Positions 9,301 through 17,590 of a stretch of DNA of 64,000 bases are shown piece after piece. Positions within the stretch are counted from its first letter, which is position 1, and each line of letters begins with the position of its first letter. A program made the position numbers and the translations under genes. The notes beneath the pieces are model-generated. The model worked only from the letters and a program-made list of their open reading frames with translations, was not told the DNA's origin and searched no databases. Origin of the DNA: Nisaea nitritireducens (GTDB lineage Bacteria; Pseudomonadota; Alphaproteobacteria; Thalassobaculales; Thalassobaculaceae). The stretch is taken from positions 1 through 64,000 of the forward strand of contig NZ_JACZFS010000065.1 of NCBI RefSeq assembly GCF_014904795.1, given 5' to 3'.

Positions 9301-11751
9301 TCAAGGCAGAATAACCTCGATCTCCGTGCCTTCTCCGGGCTTGCTCCGACAATTGATCTTTCCGCCCAGGCGCTGTGTCGCCAGATTGAACACGATATGC
9401 ATCCCGAGTCCGGTGCCGCCGTTGGCGCGCCGGGTAGTGAAGAATGGGTCGAATATCTGGGCGCGGGTCTTCTCGTCCATTCCCTTGCCGAAATCTCGAA
9501 CGAGAATCCGGTCGGCTCCGTTGCTTAGTCTCTGGACTTCTATTTCGATTTCACCGCCGTTCGAATCGTAAGCGTGAATTCCAGCGTTCATGATGAGATT
9601 GGTCAGGATCTGCGCGATAGCGCCAGGGTAGGTAAGCCGGTGAAGGTTTTCGGACGGCTCCGCGAATCTGACTGTGAGACCCCGCCGCCTGGTCTCGGCA
9701 GACAGGCTTTGGATCGTACTGTCAATATACGTGCCCAGTTCGATCTCCCGGGCGTCATCAGCGGTCTGGTCCACAGCGACCAGCTTGAAGTTCTTGATGA
9801 GATCGGCGGCCCGATTGAGGTTTCGCTCCACGATCTCGAGCCCGTTGCCGATATTTGAAAGGCGATCAACGGCGAGTTCGCGGGTTAAACGGCTTTCCGG
9901 ACTCCGGATCTCTCTGTCGAACTCCCGGGCGATATCCGCCACGTGGCTCGCGGCAGTGACACAGATCCCAAGCGGCGTGTTCACTTCGTGCGCGACACCG
10001 GCGACGAGCGCGCCAAGGGCTGCCATTTTCTCCTGACGCACCAACTCGTTCTGTGCGCTTTTCAGATCCGTGATGTCTGTATTGGTCACAATGCATCCGA
10101 CATCGTCGACAAAGCGGCGCTCTACCTTGTGATAGGATCCGTCGGGCAAAATGTCCTCGAACACATTGCTTTCCCGTCGTTCGAGAAGGGCGGTCCGTTC
10201 GGAGAGAATTTTCTCCAACTTCTTCGGGTCGCGTTGCTGGTTCCGTTTGCTGGTGTGAATGTGCTTCAGAATCTCGATATAGGGCGTACCTGGAGTACAG
10301 ATCCGGTCCGGAAACTTGTGCGCCTTCCTTATCCAGGTGTTGGTGAGGCGCACGCGATTTTCAGTATCGAGCAAAATCATGCCTATGGGCGCGTAATTAA
10401 CAACGGCTTCCAGCGTCTTCCGTTCGGTTTCAAGTGCTTCCTCGGTCTGGCGACGGACGACGACCTCGCGCTGTAGTTCCTCCGTGCGTTCCGACACCAT
10501 CCGCTCGAGTTCGGCGGTCATATTCTCCCTGAGTTTGTCCGCCTCGATTTTCTCGCTGATGTCGCGGACCATAAATTGAGCGATCTCGATTTGATCGGGG
10601 CCCTCGAAAGCTGTCACCGTGAGTTCCGTCGGAAATTCGGTGCCATTCAGCTTTCTGCCGCGCCACTGGACGACCTGCGGGGTTCCTTTCCGGGCTTCGT
10701 CGAAAATCGCATTCAAGTTTTTTACGGTTGTTTCCTGCGTGCCGTGAACGCTGCCCGAGAGCGTTCCGAGAGGGGTGCCCAGGACTTGTGCTGCCTCGAC
10801 GCCGAACATTTCCTCGGCCTTCTTGTTCAGAGCGGTGTATCTGCGGTTCGCAAAGACGAAAATCGCGTCTCCGGCACTGTCGAAAAGATCTCTGTACTGG
10901 GTCTCGCTTCGTTCTCGTTCCGAAACCTCTTGCCGAAGCTGATCCAGAATACTTTCGAAATAGGAAATCGCGCGTCCCAGCTCGCCAATCTCGTCGGTCC
11001 GGTTTTGGTCCGGAAGGAAATTGGACGGCTGGCCTTTCGCCAGGTTGCCCAGGGCCGTTATGGCGTCGATCAGGTCCCGCGACATCAGGCGGTTTATGAA
11101 CCACGAGACCAGCAGGGAAAGCGGAACGCAGAATGCCAGACCGGCGAGGAGAGTCTGTGTCAGGCGCCGGTCGAGCGCGGCGTAAGCTTCTGAGGCGTCC
11201 GAATTGTCCTGCAAGTTCACATTCATCAACTCGCCCAGGTCATGGAAGACCTCTTCGTACTGTCTGTTCGTCCGGCTCATCTGCTCCGCGTAGCGCGCCA
11301 TATTCACCGAGGTCATCAGAACCGCTGAGATGTAGTTCTGACGGAATGTCTCGAAATTCTGTCCGAATTGCCTAAAGAGGCGACCATCAAGACTTTGCGC
11401 ATCCAGTGTGCCCTGAATACTTTCCAACTCCTTCTTGATGTCGTGCAGCCGGTTTATGTGAGGACGTGCAAGATCGTAGAGTTCGCCCTCTTCAAGCTCG
11501 CCGGCGCGGCCGAGGATGCTCTGCATCTCTAGATGGACGGCGGCAACGCGTTCGCCGAGCGATGTTACTTTATCAAGCCGGGAAATGGCGGACATCTGAA
11601 GCTGGGCCAGGTCCCGCCGCTTTTCGCTATTGCTCTGGAGAACCGTGATCAAGAGACCGGCGAAGATCAGCACGGTGATGATCGGGGCAACAAAAACCCA
11701 GGTCTTGAGCCCCAGCCGAAACCGCCGGCCTGGCCGTTTCTCTGATGTCAC
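9301..11751 (-). CDS. Membrane sensor histidine kinase with two PAS domains (HK1)
   Basis: An 816-residue kinase. Order: cytoplasmic tail, membrane helix (about 15-37), helical extracytoplasmic sensor of about 150 residues, second helix near 195-215, HAMP-like linker, PAS (about 285-400), coiled coil, second PAS (about 445-555), histidine box GVAHEVNTPLG (His about 588), then ATPase boxes NLIMNAGIHAY, VRDFGKGMDEKT and GGTGLGMHIVF. The H-box and unusual HATPase resemble the two-component kinases of the NtrB/DctB-like group. It starts at a GTG, eight bases after the histidine phosphatase stop, so the two form an operon. There is no response regulator next to it. It is a clear paralogue of the kinase at 13353-15881. 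The signal is unknown. Confidence 0.92.
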   Translation of the reverse strand: MTSEKRPGRRFRLGLKTWVFVAPIITVLIFAGLLITVLQSNSEKRRDLAQLQMSAISRLDKVTSLGERVAAVHLEMQSILGRAGELEEGELYDLARPHINRLHDIKKELESIQGTLDAQSLDGRLFRQFGQNFETFRQNYISAVLMTSVNMARYAEQMSRTNRQYEEVFHDLGELMNVNLQDNSDASEAYAALDRRLTQTLLAGLAFCVPLSLLVSWFINRLMSRDLIDAITALGNLAKGQPSNFLPDQNRTDEIGELGRAISYFESILDQLRQEVSERERSETQYRDLFDSAGDAIFVFANRRYTALNKKAEEMFGVEAAQVLGTPLGTLSGSVHGTQETTVKNLNAIFDEARKGTPQVVQWRGRKLNGTEFPTELTVTAFEGPDQIEIAQFMVRDISEKIEADKLRENMTAELERMVSERTEELQREVVVRRQTEEALETERKTLEAVVNYAPIGMILLDTENRVRLTNTWIRKAHKFPDRICTPGTPYIEILKHIHTSKRNQQRDPKKLEKILSERTALLERRESNVFEDILPDGSYHKVERRFVDDVGCIVTNTDITDLKSAQNELVRQEKMAALGALVAGVAHEVNTPLGICVTAASHVADIAREFDREIRSPESRLTRELAVDRLSNIGNGLEIVERNLNRAADLIKNFKLVAVDQTADDAREIELGTYIDSTIQSLSAETRRRGLTVRFAEPSENLHRLTYPGAIAQILTNLIMNAGIHAYDSNGGEIEIEVQRLSNGADRILVRDFGKGMDEKTRAQIFDPFFTTRRANGGTGLGMHIVFNLATQRLGGKINCRSKPGEGTEIEVILP

Positions 11752-11759
11752 GGGAAATC

Positions 11760-12398
11760 CTATTGTTGACTGGCCGTGAGTGGCCAGCTGTCGGGGTGGA
11801 TGGCGGCGCGGTAACGGAAGGCACCGGCCCCGTCCGGTTCAAAAACAACGGTAACGCCCTCGGGCTTAGGCCAGACGCCCGACGCTTCGCGAAGATTGGC
11901 AGTGTGACCTGCGATGACTGTATTTGTGCCGTCAGCGGGGACCTCGGCCAGCAGGGCGCGCAGAACTGTGGTTTGCCGCTCTGTGTTCTCGTCTCCGGAC
12001 CCGAGCGAGAACTTGAGATCGTCAATCAGCTCTGCCTTGCCGAAGGCAAGGATCGCCGTGTTCCTGGCGCGGCAGTACGGACTGGCAACGATTTTCGCAA
12101 CTGGAATACCGAGCTTTCTAAGGGCGTCGCCGATCCGGCGTGACTGATCGCGGCCGAGTTCGGATAGGGGGCGCTGGGTTGTGCAGTTGTCCAGGTTATC
12201 GCGATCGGTGTCCTCGACGTCGTGGTCCGTAGCGGCGTGCCGGATGTAGAGAATGAATCCGCCACCACGCAGCTCATCTACAAGATCGCTCGAGATCGCT
12301 AAATGGCTTGTCTGCGAAGCATCTCCGTCAGAAGAGGCGAGTGCTGCCTGCCAGGGAAACCCGAGCATTAGAATCGTCAGAAAGATACGTGAAAGCAT
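11760..12398 (-). CDS. Exported histidine phosphatase family protein
   Basis: A 212-residue phosphoglycerate-mutase-fold protein with an N-terminal signal peptide (MLSRIFLTILMLGFPWQAALA), hence likely periplasmic. The catalytic histidine lies in YIRHAATDH and the second conserved histidine in IAGHTANL; PLSELGRDQSRRIGDAL and SPYCRARNTA are typical of the family. It lies first in an operon with HK1, an arrangement that could link phosphatase activity to sensing, though this is inference. A second exported member with the same CSTQR/CTTQR-type feature is at 28186. Confidence 0.86.
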   Translation of the reverse strand: MLSRIFLTILMLGFPWQAALASSDGDASQTSHLAISSDLVDELRGGGFILYIRHAATDHDVEDTDRDNLDNCTTQRPLSELGRDQSRRIGDALRKLGIPVAKIVASPYCRARNTAILAFGKAELIDDLKFSLGSGDENTERQTTVLRALLAEVPADGTNTVIAGHTANLREASGVWPKPEGVTVVFEPDGAGAFRYRAAIHPDSWPLTASQQ

Positions 12399-12509
12399 CA
12401 GGACAACTCCGATTGATTTCCGATCTGAGTGTCAATTTTTATTCAAATTAGTCACGAAAGGGTTAATTGAGGGCATATTCCGGGTTCCGGGGACTTGGTC
12501 AGGCGCATT

Positions 12510-12736
12510 CGTGCCGCAGGCTTTGTTCACGCTGTGCATGAAAGCGTCGGCTATCAGACCCGCGATCTGCTGGAAGCCAAGCGCAGTGAGTGCAGTGCCG
12601 ACGGAGGGGATTTTGTTCTGCGGGTCGATGCGGGCATGGTGGCTTCCGACTGGACCATGCAGTTTCTCGCCGACATTCTCGCTGCTCCGGCCGATCACGC
12701 CGCCGCGATGCGGTGCGGCGGACGGTTACGGCGTGA
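12510..12736 (+). pseudogene. Decayed 3' fragment of a second glycerol kinase gene
   Basis: Codons 12540-12701 read [11 protein letters not shown]...[11 protein letters not shown] and match residues encoded at 7528-7689 in the intact glpK at 43 of 54 positions by my count. After this, about 50 codons are missing and the frame shifts. From 12704 another frame reads [10 protein letters not shown] followed by TGA at 12734, matching the true GlpK end [10 protein letters not shown]. The start, ATP site and most of the gene are absent, so it cannot make a kinase. It lies just upstream of the DUF2238 gene. Confidence 0.85.
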
Positions 12737-12754
12737 ACGGGGCGGGATAAAGGC

Positions 12755-13396
12755 ATGAGTTTGGGTAGGGAAAGCATCGACGCAAAAGGCCGGGACAAAC
12801 CCCTGTTGGTAACAACCTTCCTGGTCGCCCTGATATGCCTGTGGTCCTTCCTCGACGCCCGCGATCCGCTGATCTGGTGGATGGAAGCGCTTCCGGTGCT
12901 GCTGGTCTACCCGCTGCTTTGGGCAGTGCGGGGACGGTTCAGGACGACGGCGCTGCTCAATATCCTGATCGCAGTGCATGCAGTGATCCTGCTGGTCGGC
13001 GCTCATTACACCTATGCCGAGGTGCCGCTGTTCGACTGGGTGCGCGATGCTTTCGGATTTGAGCGCAATCACTATGACCGTGTCGGGCATCTGGCGCAGG
13101 GTTTCGTCCCGGCCATTGCCATCCGCGAGTTGCTGATCCGGACCTCGCCGCTCCGGCCAGGCTACTGGCTGTTTGCGATCGTGCTCTTCTCTGTTCTTGG
13201 TGTCAGTGCAAGTTACGAGCTGATCGAATGGCTCGCGGCGGTACTGGTCGGTGCCGATGCCGATGCCTTCCTCGCGACCCAGGGAGACCCCTGGGATACT
13301 CAGGCGGACATGGCTCTGGCGGGATCGGGGGCTCTATTGGCGCAGATCGTCTTCAGGCGGCTGCATGACCGCCAATTGACGCGGCTGCCGGAGTAG
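12755..13396 (+). CDS. YjdF/DUF2238 family inner-membrane protein
   Basis: A 213-residue membrane protein with about five or six hydrophobic segments. It carries the family hallmarks VGAHYTYAEVPLFDW, RNHYDRVGHLAQGFVPA, SASYELIEW and a TQGDPWDTQADM motif near the C-terminus. The biochemical role of this family is unknown to me. The start is the ATG at 12755, directly after the glpK remnant. The last 44 bases overlap tail-to-tail with the 3' end of the kinase on the other strand. A decayed partial copy of its middle appears at 16206. Confidence 0.88.
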   Translation: MSLGRESIDAKGRDKPLLVTTFLVALICLWSFLDARDPLIWWMEALPVLLVYPLLWAVRGRFRTTALLNILIAVHAVILLVGAHYTYAEVPLFDWVRDAFGFERNHYDRVGHLAQGFVPAIAIRELLIRTSPLRPGYWLFAIVLFSVLGVSASYELIEWLAAVLVGADADAFLATQGDPWDTQADMALAGSGALLAQIVFRRLHDRQLTRLPE

Positions 13397-15881
13397 CAGG
13401 CGTAGCTGAGGATTCGTCCGCCGGGGTTTGTGGCAGGATTATCTCGAATTCCGTGCCTTCGCCGGGTGTGCTCTTGCAATGGATCCGGCCGCCGAGCCGC
13501 TGGGTGACAAGATTGAAGACGATGTGCATGCCGAGCCCGGTTCCGCCGTTGGCGCGTTTTGTCGTGAAGAACGGATCGAAAATCTGCGCCTGCGTCTCCT
13601 TGTCCATGCCCTTGCCGAAATCCCGAACAATGATCCGGTCCGATCCGTCACTCAGCCGCTCGACTTCCAGCCGGATATCGCCGCCATGGTTTTCATAGGC
13701 GTGGATGCCCACGTTCATGACGAGATTGGTCACGACCTGCACCAACGCGCCGGGGAATGTGCGCCGGGTCAGCTTCTCTTCCGGGCGCACAAGGTCGATA
13801 TTGAGTTTCTTCCGCTTCGTTTCGGCGATCAGGCTCTGCAGGGTGTCCTGGATATACTCGCCTAGTTCGATTTCCCGTTCGTCGTTCGCCGTCTGATCCA
13901 CGGCGACAAGTTTGAAGCTCTTGATCAAGTCGGCCGCGCGGGCGAGATTCTTTTCGATGATGCCGAGTCCCTCGCCCGTCTGAGTGAGCTTTTCAACGGC
14001 CAGTTTGCGTGTCAGGCCGCCTGTGGGGCTCTGGACCTGTTCGCTGAACTCACGGACGATCGACGAGACATGTGACGACGCTGTCACGCATATTCCGAGC
14101 GGTGTGTTCACCTCGTGGGCGACCCCGGCGACCAACCCCCCGAGCGCGGCCATTTTCTCCTGGCGAACAAGATCGTTCTGCACGTTCTTGAGATCGGTGA
14201 TGTCTGTGAAGGTGATGATATACCCAACACCGTCGATGAACCGACGATCAACCTTATGGACGCTGCCGTCGGGCAGGCGATCCTCGAACACGCTGTTTTC
14301 CTGGGCTTCAAGATTGGCGATCCGGGATGCGAGCATGTCGTCCTTGGCCCGGCCCTTGAAATCCCCTTCTGGCTTTGCGTTGAAAATGTGACGCAAAACG
14401 CCCTGATAGGGCATACCCGGGGCGGAGATCGCATCGGGAATTCCATGGACCCGCTTGACCCACGAATTCATGCGGACAATCCGGGCATCGATATCGAGAA
14501 GCGCCATGCCGAGCGGGGCATATTCGACTGTGGCCTCGAGCGTCCGGCGCTCTGCCTCGAGCGCCTCTTCGGTTTCCCGTCTTGCCGCAACCTCCCGCTG
14601 GAGCTCCTCGGTACGTTCGGAGACCATGCGTTCCAGCTCGACGGTCATGTTTTCCTTGAGACGTTCGGCCTCCTTGCGGCTGGTGATGTCCCGGATGATC
14701 ATTTGCACGATATTCTTGCCGTCGGGGCCGGCAAAAGCCGCGACCGTGCATTCCGTTGGAAAGGCCGTGCCATCCAGTCGACAGTTGCTCCATTCGAACC
14801 TCTGCGGCTCACCGCGGAGCGCCGCGCTCATCTTCTCTTTGAATATTCTGGCGAGATCTTCTTGATTGTAGCTTGCCGGGTCGGCAAATGCTCCGAGTTC
14901 GTAGTTTTGGATCTCCGACGCCTTGAAGCCGAACATCCTTTCTGCCTGTTTGTTGGCGCTTACATATTTGCCGTCTTCCATCACGAGGATCGCGTCGCCG
15001 GCGCTGTCAAACAGGTTGCGAAGCTGGGCTTCATTTCTCTCCCGTTCCGAGATCTCACTCGTCAGGAGATCGAGAATACCGTCGAAAAATGCGATGGCGC
15101 GGGCCAATGCGCCGAGTTCGTCCTTGCGCGACTTGTCGATTCCGATGTTTGACGGCTTGCCGTTGGCAACGTTGGACAGGGCTCCGATCGCGCTTCTCAG
15201 ATCCCCGGAGATCCGTGTCGAGATCACCCAGCCCATGATGACTGAAATCAGTACGGCCAGAGCAAGCCCGCCAATCAGCGATCGTGTGATCTGCCTGTTA
15301 TGCTCCTCGGTCGCGATAGAGGCGTCCTCGTTCATGCGCAGGGTAAGGCTGGATATCTGATCCAGCTGGCGAACCACGGTGAGGTAGAGCCTGTTGATCT
15401 TGCGCATCTCGCCGTCGAAGCGCGAGAAATCGACGGAAGTCGACACGATCGCCGACACATACTGTTTTCTGAGCTGTTCGAATTTCGTTAGCAGGCTTGT
15501 CGCCGAAGCAGATATTTCAGGATCTGCGATAATCGTCTCGCGCGTTATCCGGATATCCTGTCTGATCTCGTGGAGGCGACGCATCGTTGGTCGGGCAAGG
15601 TCATAGAATTCTACTTTTTCGACCTCGTGAGCTTTCCCCATTGCTTCCAGCATCGCCAGGTGAACTTCGGTTATCTGCTCTCCGATTCCAGAAATCTGTC
15701 GGGCCCACAAGAGCGTCGAGGATTGCCTCTCCCTGAGTTCGTCGCGCTGTTCTTTAGTGCCATTGAGTACCGCAATGAAAAGCCCGGTAAAGATTGCAAT
15801 GGTGAGGAGTGGCGTGAACAAGAACCAAGCCCGCATTCCGGGGCGGAGGCCAATTCGTGGGGTGGCGAAGGTGAGTGCCAT
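13353..15881 (-). CDS. Membrane sensor histidine kinase with two PAS domains (HK2), paralogue of HK1
   Basis: An 842-residue kinase with the same plan as HK1: helix near 15-37, helical extracytoplasmic sensor, second helix near 200-222 (LIGGLALAVLISVIMGWVI), PAS with LFDSAGDAILVMEDGKYV, coiled coil, second PAS, histidine box GVAHEVNTPLG and ATPase boxes ending LGMHIVFNLVTQRLGG. Large stretches of the kinase core match HK1 nearly residue for residue, while the sensor part is more divergent. This points to duplication followed by sensor change. It has an extra Ala/Pro-rich tail of about 25 residues, which overlaps the DUF2238 gene end. No response regulator is adjacent; regulation through a distant partner is likely. 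Confidence 0.92.
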   Translation of the reverse strand: MALTFATPRIGLRPGMRAWFLFTPLLTIAIFTGLFIAVLNGTKEQRDELRERQSSTLLWARQISGIGEQITEVHLAMLEAMGKAHEVEKVEFYDLARPTMRRLHEIRQDIRITRETIIADPEISASATSLLTKFEQLRKQYVSAIVSTSVDFSRFDGEMRKINRLYLTVVRQLDQISSLTLRMNEDASIATEEHNRQITRSLIGGLALAVLISVIMGWVISTRISGDLRSAIGALSNVANGKPSNIGIDKSRKDELGALARAIAFFDGILDLLTSEISERERNEAQLRNLFDSAGDAILVMEDGKYVSANKQAERMFGFKASEIQNYELGAFADPASYNQEDLARIFKEKMSAALRGEPQRFEWSNCRLDGTAFPTECTVAAFAGPDGKNIVQMIIRDITSRKEAERLKENMTVELERMVSERTEELQREVAARRETEEALEAERRTLEATVEYAPLGMALLDIDARIVRMNSWVKRVHGIPDAISAPGMPYQGVLRHIFNAKPEGDFKGRAKDDMLASRIANLEAQENSVFEDRLPDGSVHKVDRRFIDGVGYIITFTDITDLKNVQNDLVRQEKMAALGGLVAGVAHEVNTPLGICVTASSHVSSIVREFSEQVQSPTGGLTRKLAVEKLTQTGEGLGIIEKNLARAADLIKSFKLVAVDQTANDEREIELGEYIQDTLQSLIAETKRKKLNIDLVRPEEKLTRRTFPGALVQVVTNLVMNVGIHAYENHGGDIRLEVERLSDGSDRIIVRDFGKGMDKETQAQIFDPFFTTKRANGGTGLGMHIVFNLVTQRLGGRIHCKSTPGEGTEFEIILPQTPADESSATPATPAAASIGGHAAA

Positions 15882-16205
15882 GGAGCCTCCTCTACGATTG
15901 ATTCACGGGCAACGAGGCAATAACCGATAGCCTGAAGGTCCGACTGCGAGAGCCTGAAAGGCATGCACCTAAAAAACGCGGGCAACTGCGATAGCAGCCT
16001 CTGTCGTCCTTGGTGCAATTTCGCGCGGTCCGTTCGAACATCGATATTGCCTCAGTTCGTTATGCGTCCCGCGCATCATTCTGTGAGAATGGTCACGAAT
16101 TCGTTAATACGTATTGCATTTTAAATAAATACATATGAAGGGGTGCTTCTCATGTGTGAGATGCGCTGACGATCGCAGGTGACCATCAGTATGCCCGCGA
16201 GTGCC
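15882..16205. other. Gene-free leader region of HK2
   Basis: It contains the probable promoter region of HK2 on the minus strand. An AT-rich block at about 16100-16137 (around GTTAATACG and TTTAAATAAATAC) stands out from the GC-rich surroundings. A similar GTCACGAA-n-GTTAAT element occurs near 12451 upstream of the HK1 operon, which may be a shared regulatory site. I see no ORF. Confidence 0.4.
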
Positions 16206-16310
16206 GTCGGGGAAATGGTGAAGGGTTTCGTTCCGGCCATGGTCATTCTGGAGTTCCCGCCCCGGACGTCGCAGATCCGCGTCAGTCGCAAGCTCGGCGC
16301 GACCCTGTAG
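16206..16310 (+). pseudogene. Short decayed fragment resembling the YjdF/DUF2238 gene
   Basis: The frame from 16206 reads VGEMVKGFVPAMVILEF, then PPRTSQIR, and ends at TAG 16308. It aligns with VGHLAQGFVPAIAIRELLIRTSPLR in the intact protein at 12755, at about 13 of 25 positions, and the nucleotides share the run AGGGTTTCGT-CCGGCCAT with one change. No start or flanking coding sequence remains. It is best read as a relic of a duplicated gene. Confidence 0.6.
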
Positions 16311-16471
16311 CCGTTGATTTTTGTGTTAGATTTTCTTCTAAAATACTTAGAAATTGTCTGGTTTAGCTGCTTGAGCTAGTTTGCCGGGACGACTAACAGA
16401 TTGCGGTGCGGGACCTCGAGAGCGATCATTCGCAAGGCATTCCGATTGCGCGTGATGCGCGGAGAGTACCC

Positions 16472-17590
16472 ATGAGTGACAGCGTCCACGCCGGTGACGA
16501 GGACGGCTCCAGATATGGCCGTGAATACTTCTCCTATGTGCGTGGTCTTTTCCTTGCGACCTCCTTTATCAGTATCTTTGAGCTGTACCTGAATTTCGAC
16601 TGGTTCCTGAGCGTGCCCCTCTGGCTGCAGGTCGCCAGGATTATGATAACGGTGATTGTCGTCGGGTACTGGCTGTGTATGCCCCGCTTCGACCCGATGC
16701 CCCGCCACGCCTTCCGGGTCGGCATTCTGTTTTTCCTGATGAGGTCTCTGACGCTGTCCTATGCGTTGGAGCCGTATAATGTCGCGTTCTTCTATACAGT
16801 CGCTTTGATTGCCCTGATGACGCTCGCGTCTAACAGGTATGAGGTCTGGGCGGCCATGCTGATCGGTGCAGTGTCGCTCCTGATCGCGCGCAGTGGGCAA
16901 TTTCCGGATCGGGCCTATTTGGGCCTTGCCCTGGTCACGATTTTTGCCGGGTATTTCGGTTTGTCCTTTTTGCGCTTCCGGGAACGGCTTTTCGAACTCC
17001 TGTCCCAACTGAAAGACCAGACCAGGACGGATCAGCTGACCGGCCTGAAGAACCGCCGTGCTCTGCAGGACGATATTGAAAACGGCTTTCAGCTGCTCGA
17101 GAGCGAGGGCACGGCCTTCAGTCTTCTGCTTATCGATGTCGACCATTTCAAACGGGTGAACGACATCCATGGACACGCGGCCGGGGACGAGATCCTGAAG
17201 ACATTGGCGCGGGAGATCCGTCACGATGTCCGAGATATGGCCGATGCCGATGCTGGAGCTGGCACTGTGTACCGGTTCGGCGGCGAGGAATTCGTGGTGA
17301 TCCTGCCTGGCACGAGCGTCGACGGTGCAAGTATCGTGGCGGAGCGGTTGCGCAGTCGCATCGATGCAAAGCAGTTTGATGCGATCCCCCAGGAGACCCT
17401 CATCCCTGTTGGCGGCGTGACGATCTCCGTCGGCATTGCGGGAGCAGAGGCGGGGTCGGGTTGGAGCGAAGTTTACAGCGCTGCCGATCTGGCTCTCTAC
17501 AGGGCGAAGGATCTGGGGCGGAACCGTGTTGAGCGCGCAGATCGCCCGACACCGTTTCCTGCCAGCCCTGAACTGGTGTTTCAGGCCTGA
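16472..17590 (+). CDS. Membrane-bound GGDEF diguanylate cyclase
   Basis: The ATG at 16472 has a GGAGAG ribosome site; the frame is open from 16406. The product has about six membrane helices in residues 25-165 and a GGDEF domain in roughly 185-365, with TDQLTGLKNRRAL, LLIDVDHFKRVNDIHGHAAGDEIL and active site RFGGEEF. It should make cyclic di-GMP from GTP at the inner membrane in response to an unknown signal. The spacing before GGEEF carries an Ala/Asp insert, and no RxxD inhibitory site sits at the usual place, so product inhibition may be weak. The gene overlaps the 3' end of the symporter-kinase tail-to-tail by 10 bases. Confidence 0.9.
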   Translation: MSDSVHAGDEDGSRYGREYFSYVRGLFLATSFISIFELYLNFDWFLSVPLWLQVARIMITVIVVGYWLCMPRFDPMPRHAFRVGILFFLMRSLTLSYALEPYNVAFFYTVALIALMTLASNRYEVWAAMLIGAVSLLIARSGQFPDRAYLGLALVTIFAGYFGLSFLRFRERLFELLSQLKDQTRTDQLTGLKNRRALQDDIENGFQLLESEGTAFSLLLIDVDHFKRVNDIHGHAAGDEILKTLAREIRHDVRDMADADAGAGTVYRFGGEEFVVILPGTSVDGASIVAERLRSRIDAKQFDAIPQETLIPVGGVTISVGIAGAEAGSGWSEVYSAADLALYRAKDLGRNRVERADRPTPFPASPELVFQA

